A stretch of 64,000 bases of DNA from Lepidodermella squamata. Taxonomy: Eukaryota; Gastrotricha. Position numbers and translations under genes: made by a program. Below, piece by piece: positions 50,101 to 62,100 of this stretch. The notes below the pieces were generated by a model. That model was given only the letters and a program-made list of their open reading frames with translations. It had not been told where the DNA came from and did not search any database. Location of the stretch: contig JBLDXI010000019.1 of assembly GCA_047495785.1 (NCBI GenBank), positions 806,001 through 870,000 of the forward strand. Direction: 5' to 3'. How positions within the stretch are numbered: position 1 is the first letter of the stretch; each line of letters opens with the position of its first letter.

Positions 50101-53100
50101 GGAGGAGGTCGGTATTGTCGTGGTTGTACCAGGCGTTGGCTCAGTGATATTGTCGCCAACTGCTGGTCTGAAAGTCGGCAGCGTTTGCACAGAAGTCGAC
50201 GATGTAGTCGTCGGGGTATCCCCAGCGACCAGAACCAACATTGGGCTTCTCAGAACATATGATTGAAACTCCGGTAGGAAGGAGTTCTCACTCCCAGGCT
50301 CTACAGGCATGTTCAAGGCACCGTATTTCCCAATGGTTGTCAAAAATAGACGATCAACTATTCCAAGGCTAAGATCCTCAATGCCAGCGATTGGGATCAC
50401 ATACAACTCAGGCGGCATTTCTGGGGTCGGATAATGAAATCCGATGTAATCTGTATCTCTGACCTGGAACTGCTGATTGTTTGGAATGGTATACACATTG
50501 ATTCCGACGTTAGTTGTCCAGATTCTGTGAGTTCCAAGTAGCCGCATCGTCGGGCCAATCTGCCTCCAAACATCCAAATAGATAACCCTTGGCGCGTTCA
50601 TGCTGTAGAAAATCCAGCGTCTCGTCAATCCCGAGCAGCCGATGGTGAGATTCATGAAAATATGCATGAAAGTCGACGAGCTGCGGTTGGTCAATTCAGG
50701 AATATTTTCGAACGGCGGAACGTAGCTACTGCATGCGAACTGGCCGGGGCATGCTGGCGGGGCTGTCCATTGCCCGCTTGTTTGGCAATAGCTGGCAGGA
50801 GGGCCGATACTATCTCCGCTGTTGCATCGATATACGGCTGTGAAGCCGTTGGGACTGACGGAAGGGCTGCCAGCATTGGAAATCGAGGCAGGCTGTGCGA
50901 AGCGTCGGCAATCCGGAGCTGGAAAATATTTCGCAATTAAAAAATTTAATTCAATTTTGAGCGGAATTAGTAAATAACTTACTAGTCACAGAAGCTCTCA
51001 GCAGCGGGTTCCCTTGCGAGCTAAGGGCGTTTATCGATCTGATGCCGTAAGTTGACCTACGCGCTCGGCGCACGCCAAGGTTTAGCGAACCTCCAGACCA
51101 AATGATGTCCGAATGGTTCATAGGAAGAGCTAACACCTGTACTGCATCTGGCGTGAAGGGGATAGCCGCAGAATAGTCATCGATCGAGTCGTATTGAACG
51201 CCAATAATGTCTCCAGGTAGAACAAGAATTCGTGACAATTCAGGTACGATGAAGTCCTGTTCATCCAAGCTCGCTGGGGTGAATTCATTGAACCCTACCA
51301 GCTTGTATATTCCTCCGGTTTTAGGCGGTCGCCAAACGGTGAGATACATTGTTTCACCGATCGTGGTCGGGAGTAATCTCCATTTCCATAAATAGCCACC
51401 GCCTTGGCAACGATCGAAAGTCAAGTTCGTGAAAAGATAGGCAAAGGATCGAACAGTTCGAACACCTGAGGCGTTACGAAAGCTTGCCAAACCCGTTGCG
51501 CAGGATTCGGCTAACACGCAATTTACGGGTACTGGAACTGCCCAAAGCCCCCGGGGTCCACAGGTTGCGTTGAAAACCGCCGTTCGAGGGCTTGGCTCAA
51601 ACCCACCCCGGCACGAATAAGTGACAGTTTGCCCGAGATTCCCGCTACTAGCCGAAGCCACCGCGTTAGGATAACTAGGCGGCGAGGCTGGGCAGAACGG
51701 AACGCTAATCTCCGCCCAAATAGCTGGTAGGACAATCTTTGAATCGAGAGCAAACAACTCCCTAGCGACCATGTAATCACCTGAACCGGCTTCCATTTGA
51801 TAGCCGTATATCTCAGAGGTTGAATACGCATCCCACAGCGAATTCACAGAGTTAGACCCAAGGGAGTCGCGAGTATTCCCAGATAGTAAGGGGATATCGA
51901 ACTCGGACATGTAGTGCATCCCGAGAAGGTCATTCTGCTCAACCGGTATGAACTCGCCCGGGTTAAGGTTGGCAATGTTCAACCCGACAAATTTCGGTAC
52001 TACCTTAGACATCCCGATAAGGTAGAAAAATGGCTCCCTGTAACGCCAAACTGCTAGGTAAGCAGATGCGTTATTAGCCGGATCGGCGTATGAGGCGAAA
52101 TACCGCCATTGGGTGATCATACCCCGGCAGCCTATAGAATTATTCGGGAATATATAAAGTCTCGATTCAAGGGCCACATAGCCCCGCCCAGTTGGGTCAT
52201 TGCCGATTGAACGACAAGACGCTGGGCTGACTAAATAGCCGCAGGTCGGCGCAGGGCCTGACCATCTATTCCCGCGTTGGCACGTGATTGAAGCTGTTCC
52301 TGACCGGATTACGCGGCCCTGGGTGCACGAGTATGTCACACTCGACCCGACAGCTACAACGTCGGTGCCATTGGCCGTTGCCAAGGCACCGTCGACAGTT
52401 GGGATGTTATCGCAGATGTCACTAGCTGTGACTGTTGCGTTAATCATCGCCATTCGGTAGCTCTTCAGCAAACCGCCGAAATCCATGACAGGAGTAGTTT
52501 GCGATAAACTTCGATCCTGAATGATATCCGACGCCATGTAGTTGCCAATTAAGACATCGGTCAGTCCAGAGTCTGAAAAATTAATAGCATAGCTACATAT
52601 AGGGATGTTCGATATAGCAAAATTTTACCATTGAAATTTTGAGAATAATTGCTGGTGAAACCAACGGCAGTTATCTCAATCGGCGATTCTTTCGAGTCGT
52701 AAAAGTAGCCAAGGACGTCGCCTGTTTTTACCACCATTTGAGGTAAAGCTGCCGCGAAATCAGCGACTCCGGGACCGTCGTATGGCACGTAGCGAGAGGA
52801 ACCAACCAGGGTGTAAGTGCCTGGTTGATCGCTAGGCCTCCAAACAGCGAAATAGACGGGAGCTTCGTCCTCTCGAATGAAAGCTTTGAAATAAAATGTT
52901 TAGTATCACTGTGAATTTTGGATGTATCTTTACCTTTCCACCGATTGAGAACTCCATTGCACTTGAAAGCCATGTTCGGATAAATGACCCCGAGAGACCC
53001 GCCTTCGAGACTAGAGCTAACGGGAACCACGTCAACTCCAGCCGAACAACGACCCCCTCGTTCTGTGATTGTCGTTGTTGTAGTCGTAGGGGTTGTAGTC

Positions 53101-56100
53101 GAGGTCGTAGTCGTTGTAGTTGTTGTAGTTGTTGTCGTAGTAGTCGAAGTTGTCGATGTTGTTCGGGTGGTTGTAGTCGTTGGCGCAGTTGTTGTTGTAG
53201 TAGTTGTAGCCTGGGTTGTGGTCTCTCTCTGTGGAGCAGCCGTGATGATCGTCGTTGTTGTTGTCGGGCGGGTTGTGGTAGTGGTCGTAGTAGTGGTTGA
53301 AGTCCGCTGCGTTGTAGTAGTCGGAGTATTACCAGCCACCAAAACCACCATCGGATTTCGAAGTACATACGACTGGAACTCGGGTAGAAACGACTCGTTT
53401 CCGCCTGGTAGGACGGGCATATTCAATTCACCGTACTTCCCGACCGTTGTCAAATAGAGGCGGTCGACCAGTCCTAAATTTAGATCATCAACCCCAGCAA
53501 TAGGTACGACATAATACTCCATCGGCATTTCAGGGTTCGGATAGTGGAGACCGATCACATCACTATCCCGAACTTGGAACTGGAGATTGCTCGGAATGTT
53601 GTAAACGTTGATCCCAACATTTGTGGTCCAAACTCGATGAGTGTTGATCAGCTGCATAGTCGGACCAACCTGGCGCCAAACGTCGAAATAGATGACCCGA
53701 GGCGCAGTTTCGCTGTAATAGATCCACTGCCTAGTCGCCCCGTTGCAACCAACAGTCAAATTCATGAAAATATGAAGAAATGTTGAATAGCTGGTCTTGG
53801 TCAGCCAAGGTATGCTGGTGAAGGGCGGCGCGAGGCTGCTGCAAACGACCTGACCTGGACACGCAGGTGCAGGTGTCCATTGACCTCCAACTGAGCAATA
53901 GCTGAGAGAGGGCCCGAAAACGGGACCATTGTTGCACTGGTAAGTAGCGGTGAAACCATTCGCGCTTATCGAAGGGGATCCTGCGTTCAAAGCCGCGGGT
54001 GGAGTTGTCCTACGACAATCCGGGGCTAAAAATTGAAGTTTAGTTTTATTAATTAGAATAATTTTAATTAATATAATTTTTAATTAATTTTTATTAAAAT
54101 TAATTTTAATTTTCAAATTTTTTAAATTTTGATTTTAAATTTTAGCCGCTCTCATACTCTCATAATCTCTGATTCCGGTGACTCACTTGTGACAGACGCT
54201 TTCAGCGGAGGAATACCTCTGACAACATCGACCGTGACGTAATTCGTGTCGAAAGACCGACGGAACCGCCTCGCCGCGACATTGATCAAACCACCAGACC
54301 AAATCAAGTCGGAATGATTCATCGGCACGGCAAGGGCTAGCACGTTATCCGTCGTCAGTGGAATAGCCGCAATTTCCGCGTCAATGCTATCGTACTGAAC
54401 GCCGATGAAATCACCCGGTTGAACGAGGATTCGCTCATTTTCGGGGACTAAGAACTCCTGCTCGCCCTCAGAGTACGGCACGTATGTGTTGAAGCCGACT
54501 AGCTTGAAAAATCCGTTAGATTGCGACCGCCAAACTGTGAGATAGACAGGCGATCCGGTCGTAACAGATTTCAGCTGCCATTTCCATATGTAACCGCCCC
54601 CGCGGCATTCACTGAACGTAAGATTCGGGAACAAATAGGCAGAGCTTGAAACAGTCCTCTCCTCAGAGCCGTTCCTGCGAACCAAAGTCCCTGCGGAGCA
54701 TGATTCGGCGAGTTGGCAATTAACCGGGGTAGGCACGTCCCAAACACCTCGCAGACCACATCTAGCCGTGAAAACAGTTCCTGGCGGGGAGGGTACGAAC
54801 CCACCCCGGCACGTATAGGTGATGGTTTGATTGAAAACCCCGCTGTTTGCCGAGGCTGTTGCGTTGGGGTACGAAGGCGGCGGGGCTGGGCAGGCTGCGT
54901 TCGAAATTTCAGCCCAAGCTGCTGGAAGAAGCAGCCTCGACTCGGGTAACAATCTGGCTTTAGCTATCGAATAAAAACCCGGCCCACCTCCCATTTGGTA
55001 GCCATACACATTCCGAGCAGTCCAAGCATCCCAGAGGGAGTTGACCGAATTTGACCCTAACGAATCTCTGGTATTTGCGGATAGGATTGGCACATCGAAT
55101 GGCGAAAGGTAGTGGAACCCGATGAAGTCATTTTGTTGGACATTGATATACTCCCCGGGCTCTAAAATCGCGGTGTTAATGCCGACAGCTGTTGGGACGA
55201 CCCTAGTAAGTCCAACCAGGTAGAACATGGTTGAATCAGCCCTCCAAACCGCTAAATACGCTGAGGCGTTATTAACCGGGTCAGCGTATGAGGCGAAATA
55301 CCGCCACTGGGTGATCATTCCATTACAGGCGATCGAATTATTCGGGAAAAGGTAGAGACCAATCGGTAGAACCGAGTAATCACGTCCATTAGGTTCATTC
55401 CCGATAGATCGACAGCTAGCCGGTGTAACAGGGTAGCCGCAAATCGGGGGAGAATTCGACCAAGAATTACCCCGCTGGCATGAAATAGTCGCCGATCCTG
55501 ACCTTATCGTCCGGCCATTCAGACACGTGTATGTGACTGAAGTCCCAACACTTACAACGTCACTTCCATTCGCTGTAGCGCTTGCGTACCGAGCGAATGG
55601 AATGTAGTCGCAAATTTCGCTTGGCCTGATAGTTGCGTTGATCATGGTGAGCCGGTAATTTCGAAGACGGCCGCCGAAATCGACAGCGTCTGTGTACCAT
55701 GATGAGCTTCGATCGGTGATGATGTCGCCGGCGTCGTGGTAGCCAACGTAGGCGTCGAGAAGGTTGTCGTCGATGAAATTTTGCGTGTAATTACTGGCGA
55801 AACCAAGGGCTGAGACATTTAGCGGCTGATCTTTCGAGTCGTAAAAATATCCGATAACATCGCCATTTTTTACCTATGAACATAATTTCGGAAAATAAGT
55901 TCGGAAAATAGAAACCATACTAACCGTGATTGGAGGCGATACTGGGAGAGTGACCTCTCTGACGCCAGTTCCTTCGTAGGGAACAAAACGAGTGGCTCCA
56001 ACCAGGTTGTAACGACCTGGAATATCAGTTGCCCGCCAGACGGCAAAATAAACGGGAGCTTCGTCTTCACGTAGGTGAGCTGAAAAAATATGAAACATTG

Positions 56101-59100
56101 AAACATGATTTTTAACGCATAATTTTCAAAATTTGTACATCTAAACCTCGGGTTCCAGCATTATATTCAAATTTTCCCACATTAGATTTTTTCTAACAAA
56201 AAAATAAAATCCAGAATATATTTCGAATTTTTATTTTTCGTTACCTACTACCGTTAGCTAGACGAAACATCCCCAGGACTGCTGATATTAGGGTATAGCC
56301 ACTGATTTTTAAAATTGATACTTGGAACCGATTTTAACTCTACAGGCTGGAGTATAACTCACAAGGGGCCCAATAATTGCGCAAAACACGCCTAAATTGA
56401 ATTTATCAGATCGGCATGATAACAAAAAAAATCAGATTATAAAGTAAAAAAGGAGAAAATAACAAGTTTGGATAGGAAAAAGCTATTGACGGAGCCCAGA
56501 TTTTAGTACTGGAACCCTTAAACTCTGGAAACGTCGGGGGAATAAGTAAAAGAATGCTACCTCTCCAACGAGTGAGAACGCCATTGCACTTGAACGCCAT
56601 ATTAGGATAGACAACCGCCAAAGACCCGCCCTCCGTAACCGGCAGAGTCGATAAAACCTCCACACCCGCCGAGCAAGTTCCACTTCTCTCAGTAACCGTT
56701 GTGGTTGTCGTAGTAGCCGTAGTGGTCGATGTCGTCGTAGGCCTCGTCGTGGTTGTCTGGCCTTGTGGTGTCGTAGTCGAGGTCGTGTCTCGTTGCGGTA
56801 TCGTGTACAAAGTCGTCGATCCCGCTGAGGTCGTCGAAGTGGTCTGCTGGGTAGTTGTACCCGGCGTTGGGTCGGTAACAGTTCCATTCGCAACCGGCCG
56901 GAAGGTCGGCAAAGTTCTCGCCGTGGTGCTTGTAGTTGTAGTTGCCGCATCCCCTGCAACTAGAACTAACATCGGCGTTCGAAGGACATACGACTGAAAT
57001 TCCGGGAGAAATGAGTTGAAATCTCCGATTTCAACCGGCATATTCAAGGCGCCGTACTTTGCTACCGTGGTCAAATAAAGCCTGTCGACCAGGCCGGCTT
57101 CCAGGTCATCAGTCCCAGCGATCGGTATCACGTAAAGCTCGGGTGGCATTTCCGCATTCGGGTAATGAAACCCTATCACATCTGAGCTCCGAACCTGAAA
57201 CTGTTGAGTACTCGGAATGTTAAACACATTCAATCCAACATTTGTAGTCCACATTCTATGAGTGCAAATAAGCTGCATCGTCGGCCCAACTTGCCGCCAA
57301 ACGTCTAGGTAGATGACCCTGGGAGAGGTAAGACTGTAGTACACCCACTGCTTAGTCGCTCCAGAGCAGCCGATGGTCAAATTCATGAAAATGTGTAAAA
57401 AGGTTGAGTAGCTAGTTTTTCTCAGCCATGGCACATTTTCAAACGGTGGAATGAAGCTACTGCATGCGACTTGACCCGTGCAAGCGGGAGGAGGAGTCCA
57501 TTGGCCACCCACCGTGCAGTAACTGGCCGATGGGCCGAAATTTGGGCCGTTATTGCAGCGGTAAGTTGCAGTGAAACCATTCGAGCTGATTGATGCTGCG
57601 CCACTGTTCGAGACTGAAACTGGTTGGCTCGAAACGCGGCAATCAGGAGCTATTAAACAGCAGAAAATATAATTTCATCTTTTGTTTTTCAAATTTTAAA
57701 TTTTAAATGATCCCATATTATACCACTCTTTTTTTATTTGAAATTTTACATTTTTGTAAAATTCTCGATTTGAAATTTGAAATTAAATTAAATTAATTTT
57801 GAAAAATGGAAATTTTCTCAGATTAATCAGATTAAATTGAAAAAATCGGTTCTACGACAACTGAGACCCGACAACCGAGAAAACGACAACTGAGACCGGA
57901 CAACCGAGACCAAAATAAAAATTAATTATTTTATTTTCGCTAACCGAGACACCGACAACCGAGACCGAATAATTCGATTTAATAATTAATTAAATCTCGG
58001 ACAACCGAGACTCCGACAACTGAGACCAAATAATTATAATAAATTAAATTTACAAAGGAATAGCTTACACTTACCTATACTTTACATTTTAGGGTTAGGG
58101 TTAGGGTTAGAGTTAGGGTTAGTGTTAGGGTTGGGGTTGGGGTCGCAATATGCTCAATATGCTCAATATTCGTTTTCAATTTTGGCTTTTATTAAAAATT
58201 TAATGGGTCGTTATATTCCTGCTTAAATAAGTACGCGTTTTTTGATATTGATCAATATCAAAAAACGCGTACTTATTTAAGCAGGAATATAACGACCCAT
58301 TAAATTTTTAATAAAAGCCAAAATTGAAAACGAATATTGAGCATATTGAGCATATTGCGACCCCAACCCCAACCCTAACACTAACCCTAACCCTAACCCT
58401 AACCCTAAAATGTAAAGTATAGGTAAGTGTAAGCTATTCCTTTGTAAATTTAATGTATTATAATTTAATATATTTATTTGTCGGAGTACGAAAAAATCAG
58501 AATTTTATAAATCGGAATTATTAAAATTTTATATTCATCAGTTATTGAATTTTCTCATGATGCTAAACTTACTTGAGACTGAAGCCCTTAAAATAGGATT
58601 GCCTTGGGTGCTTAATGGAGTAATTGACCGCGTTTCAAACGCTCGCCGCACCCTTCGACTGCCCAGATTGAGCGACCCGCCCGACCAGATGATATCCGAA
58701 TGATTCATCGCAACAGCCAAAACTTGGACAGCATCCGGCGTCAATTCAACGGGCGCTCGTGCTAATTCAGCGCTGTCATATTGAACCCCAATAAAATCAC
58801 CCGGCTGAACAAGAATCCGCGAATCATCGGGCACGATGAAATCTTGCTCGCCTGGATAGTCTGGGGTGAATGTGTTGAAACCCACGAGTTTGTACATTCC
58901 ACCGCTGACCGGCGGTCGCCATACTGTGAGATAAATCGGCGAACCAGCCGACGTAGGAGCTAGGCGCCATTTCCAGATATAACCGCCACCCTGGCACCGG
59001 TTGAATGTCAACGCGACGAAAAGATAGGCGTAACTAGGAACGGGACGAGTTTCGGTCCTGTTGCTGTAAGATAACGCACCAGCGCTACAAGACTCGGCGA

Positions 59101-62100
59101 GTTGGCAATTGACCTCATTAGGGACAATCCAGACGCCTTTCGGGCCACATCTTGCCGTGAAAACTGCTGATCTCGGGTTTGGTTCGAACCCACCACGGCA
59201 GGTGTAGGTCACATTTTGATTCAGGGCCCCAGAACTTGCGCTAGCCTGGGCGTTCGCAAACGAAGGTGGAGGGGCAGGGCAAGCCGCGACCGAAATTTCC
59301 GCCCAAACAGCGGGTAAAGCCAGACGACTTTCCAGTAGCAAACTAGAGGTGTCAACTGAAAAGTACCCAGGCCCTCCGCCCATTTGATAGCCGTAAATAT
59401 TTCTCGCTGTATAAGCGTCCCATAACGAGTTAGCCGAAACCGACCCTAGCGAGTCCCTGGTATTACCCGAAATCGTCGGAACATCGAACGGTGACATGTA
59501 ATGAACACCCATGACGTCATTCTGCTCAACAGGAATGTATTCACCTGGTTCCAAGACCAGGGTATTGACCCCGACGACGCTAGGCACTACCCTTGTTAGG
59601 CCGACTAGGAAGAAAGTTTGATTTCTCTGCCGCCAAATTGATAGATAAGCGTCAGCGTTTGATGTCGGATCGACGTAGGATGCAAAATACCGCCATTGGG
59701 TGATCATTCCACTACAACCGATGCGATTGTTGAAGAAAATGTAGAGACCGAGTGGGAGAACGTCATATCCTCGCCCGGTTGGCTCGTTCCCAATCGACCG
59801 GCACGACGCCAGGTTGACAGGGTAGCCACAAATCGGAGGCGTCCCCGACCATCTGTTGCCGCGTTGGCATGAAATTGAGCTTGAACCAGCTCTGATAACG
59901 CGGCCGGCTTTACATGTATAGGTCACGGTGGTTCCTAGGGCGACGGCGTCGGATCCATTTGCGGAGGCAATGGCGTTAGCGACGAATGGAATGTTATCGC
60001 AAACTTCGGTTGGAGTTATGGATGCGTTAATCATCGTCAGACGGTAAGTTCGCAGCAATCCACCGAAATACAACGCATTTTGGTTCCAGGACAGGCTTCT
60101 ATCTTGGAAAATATCAGCAGCACCGTAATAGCCGATATAAGCATTGACCAGGCCGGAATCTAGTTCGTAAAAATTGTTATATGAGGTTATTGAAAATTTG
60201 AATAGCTCACCAGAAAAGTTTTGAGTATAGTTGCTGGCGAAACCGAGAGCGGTCACGTTCAGAGGGGTTTCACTTGAGTCGTAGAAATACCCAAGGGCAT
60301 CGCCTCGTTTTACAACGATTTGGGGAGTGGCGGGTAGTGCCAGATCTCGAACCCCGATACCGTCGTAGGGAACGTAACGAGACGCGCCGACCAATAAATA
60401 CTTTCCCGTTTCGTTAGTTGGACGCCAAACTGCGTAGTATACTGGAGCCTCATCTTCGCGCAAGAAAGCTTAAAAATATCAAAATTAAAGGTCAAATCAA
60501 CGTTACAATTCATTCAAAATTCAATCACAATTAACTATACAGCGTGTCCCTAAGTAAGCAAGCAAAGAAAATAAACGGAAAAGGGTTCAGAAGCTCTAGA
60601 GTGAGAGACGAAGTCAAATCTCACGTCGAGAAAAATTTTAGAAAAATTCGAAAAATCCCAAAAATATCAATCAGGCATATCACTTGTTAATGGGATTAAT
60701 CAAGTCCGGAGAAATTTGGTCCAACCGGGTTAAATAACGAAAATTGCCGAACCAGTTACCATCAAGGTTTTCCGGGTTTTTCTCCGATAAATTTTTTATT
60801 TCTTCGGAAAAATAAGTTTTATTCCTTCGGTTTAATTAGAAAAATTATTTGAATTTCCGACAAAAATTTGCCCAATTAAAAAATAGTCGCGCAACTCCTG
60901 GGACACGCTGTAACTAAGGCAATGTACCAATTTTTGATAGCAAAGAATCATTATTTGCCGGGTCGGAATGTTGCGAAAAAATTTGTCAAACCTCATTTTC
61001 ACTTGTTCACGATCATATTAATTACCTTTCCAGTTATTTAGAATTCCATTGCACTGAAACACCATATCTGGATAAATGACCGCAAGAGAGCCGCCTTCGA
61101 GAACGCCAACATTACTCTGAACATCAACACCAGCCGTGCATTTTCCACCTCGCTCGGTGACCGTCGTTGTAGTCGTAGTTGCGGTAGTCGTCGAGGTTGT
61201 CGATGGCGTTGAAGTTGTTGTAGGAGGCCGGGTGGTAGTTGTCGTGGTGGCCGTAGCTGTTGTTGTAGTGGTATCTCTCTGAGGCTGAGCTGTAATCGAA
61301 CCAACGGTCGTACTCGAGGCTCGAATAGTCTGTTGGGTTGACGTCGCAGTTGAAAGGGGTCTAGGAGTAGCTGCTGTAGTCGTAGTGGGCGTGTTACCAG
61401 CAACCAAAATCAGTAACGGGTTCCGCAGAACGTAAGACTGAAACTCGGGGAGGAATGATTCAGTTCCTTCTCGTTGGACTGGCATATTCGAAGCGCCATA
61501 CTTCCCGACCGTGGTTAGATATAGTTTATCAACCAGACCTAATTTCAGGTCATCAACCCCAGCAATAGGCACGACATAATACTCCACCGGCATTTCAGGG
61601 TTCGGGTAGTGAAGACCAATCACATCACTATCCCGAACTTGGAATTGGAGATTGCTCGGAATGTTGTAAACGTTGATCCCAACATTTGTGGTCCAAACAC
61701 GATGAGTGCCGATCAGCTGCATTGTTGGACCAATCTGGCGCCAGACATCGAAATAAATAGTCGTAGGAGCGGTTTCGCTGTAATAAACCCACTGCCTTGT
61801 CGCCCCGTTGCAACCAATCGTCAGATTCATGAAAATATGAAGAAATGTCGAGTAACTGGTCTTTGTTAGCCAAGGTACTGTGACAAAAGACGGAACAGGG
61901 CTGCTGCAAATTACTTGACCCGGGCAAGCTGGAGCCGGGGTCCATTGGCCATCAGCCATACAATAACTTGCAGGTGGGCCGAAAACCGGGCCATTGTTGC
62001 ACTGATAAGTGGCTGTGAACCCATTCGCGCTGATTGAAGGCGAGCCGGCATTCGCTACGATCGGTGGAGTGGTTTTCCGGCAATTGGGAGCTAAAATTAA

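Noticed and set aside
52984-53457. Val-rich plus-strand ORFs (also 49922-50266 and 56701-56997)
   Set aside because: Antisense readings of the Thr-rich mucin linkers; no start context or domain.
57840-58030. CRISPR-like array
   Set aside because: Repeats are degenerate, contiguous or separated by AT-rich filler of unequal length, in a eukaryotic intron; not a CRISPR.
58031-58468. True chromosome end or subtelomere
   Set aside because: The TTAGGG-type run is only about eight hexamers per arm, degenerate, and lies inside an intron of a continuing gene.
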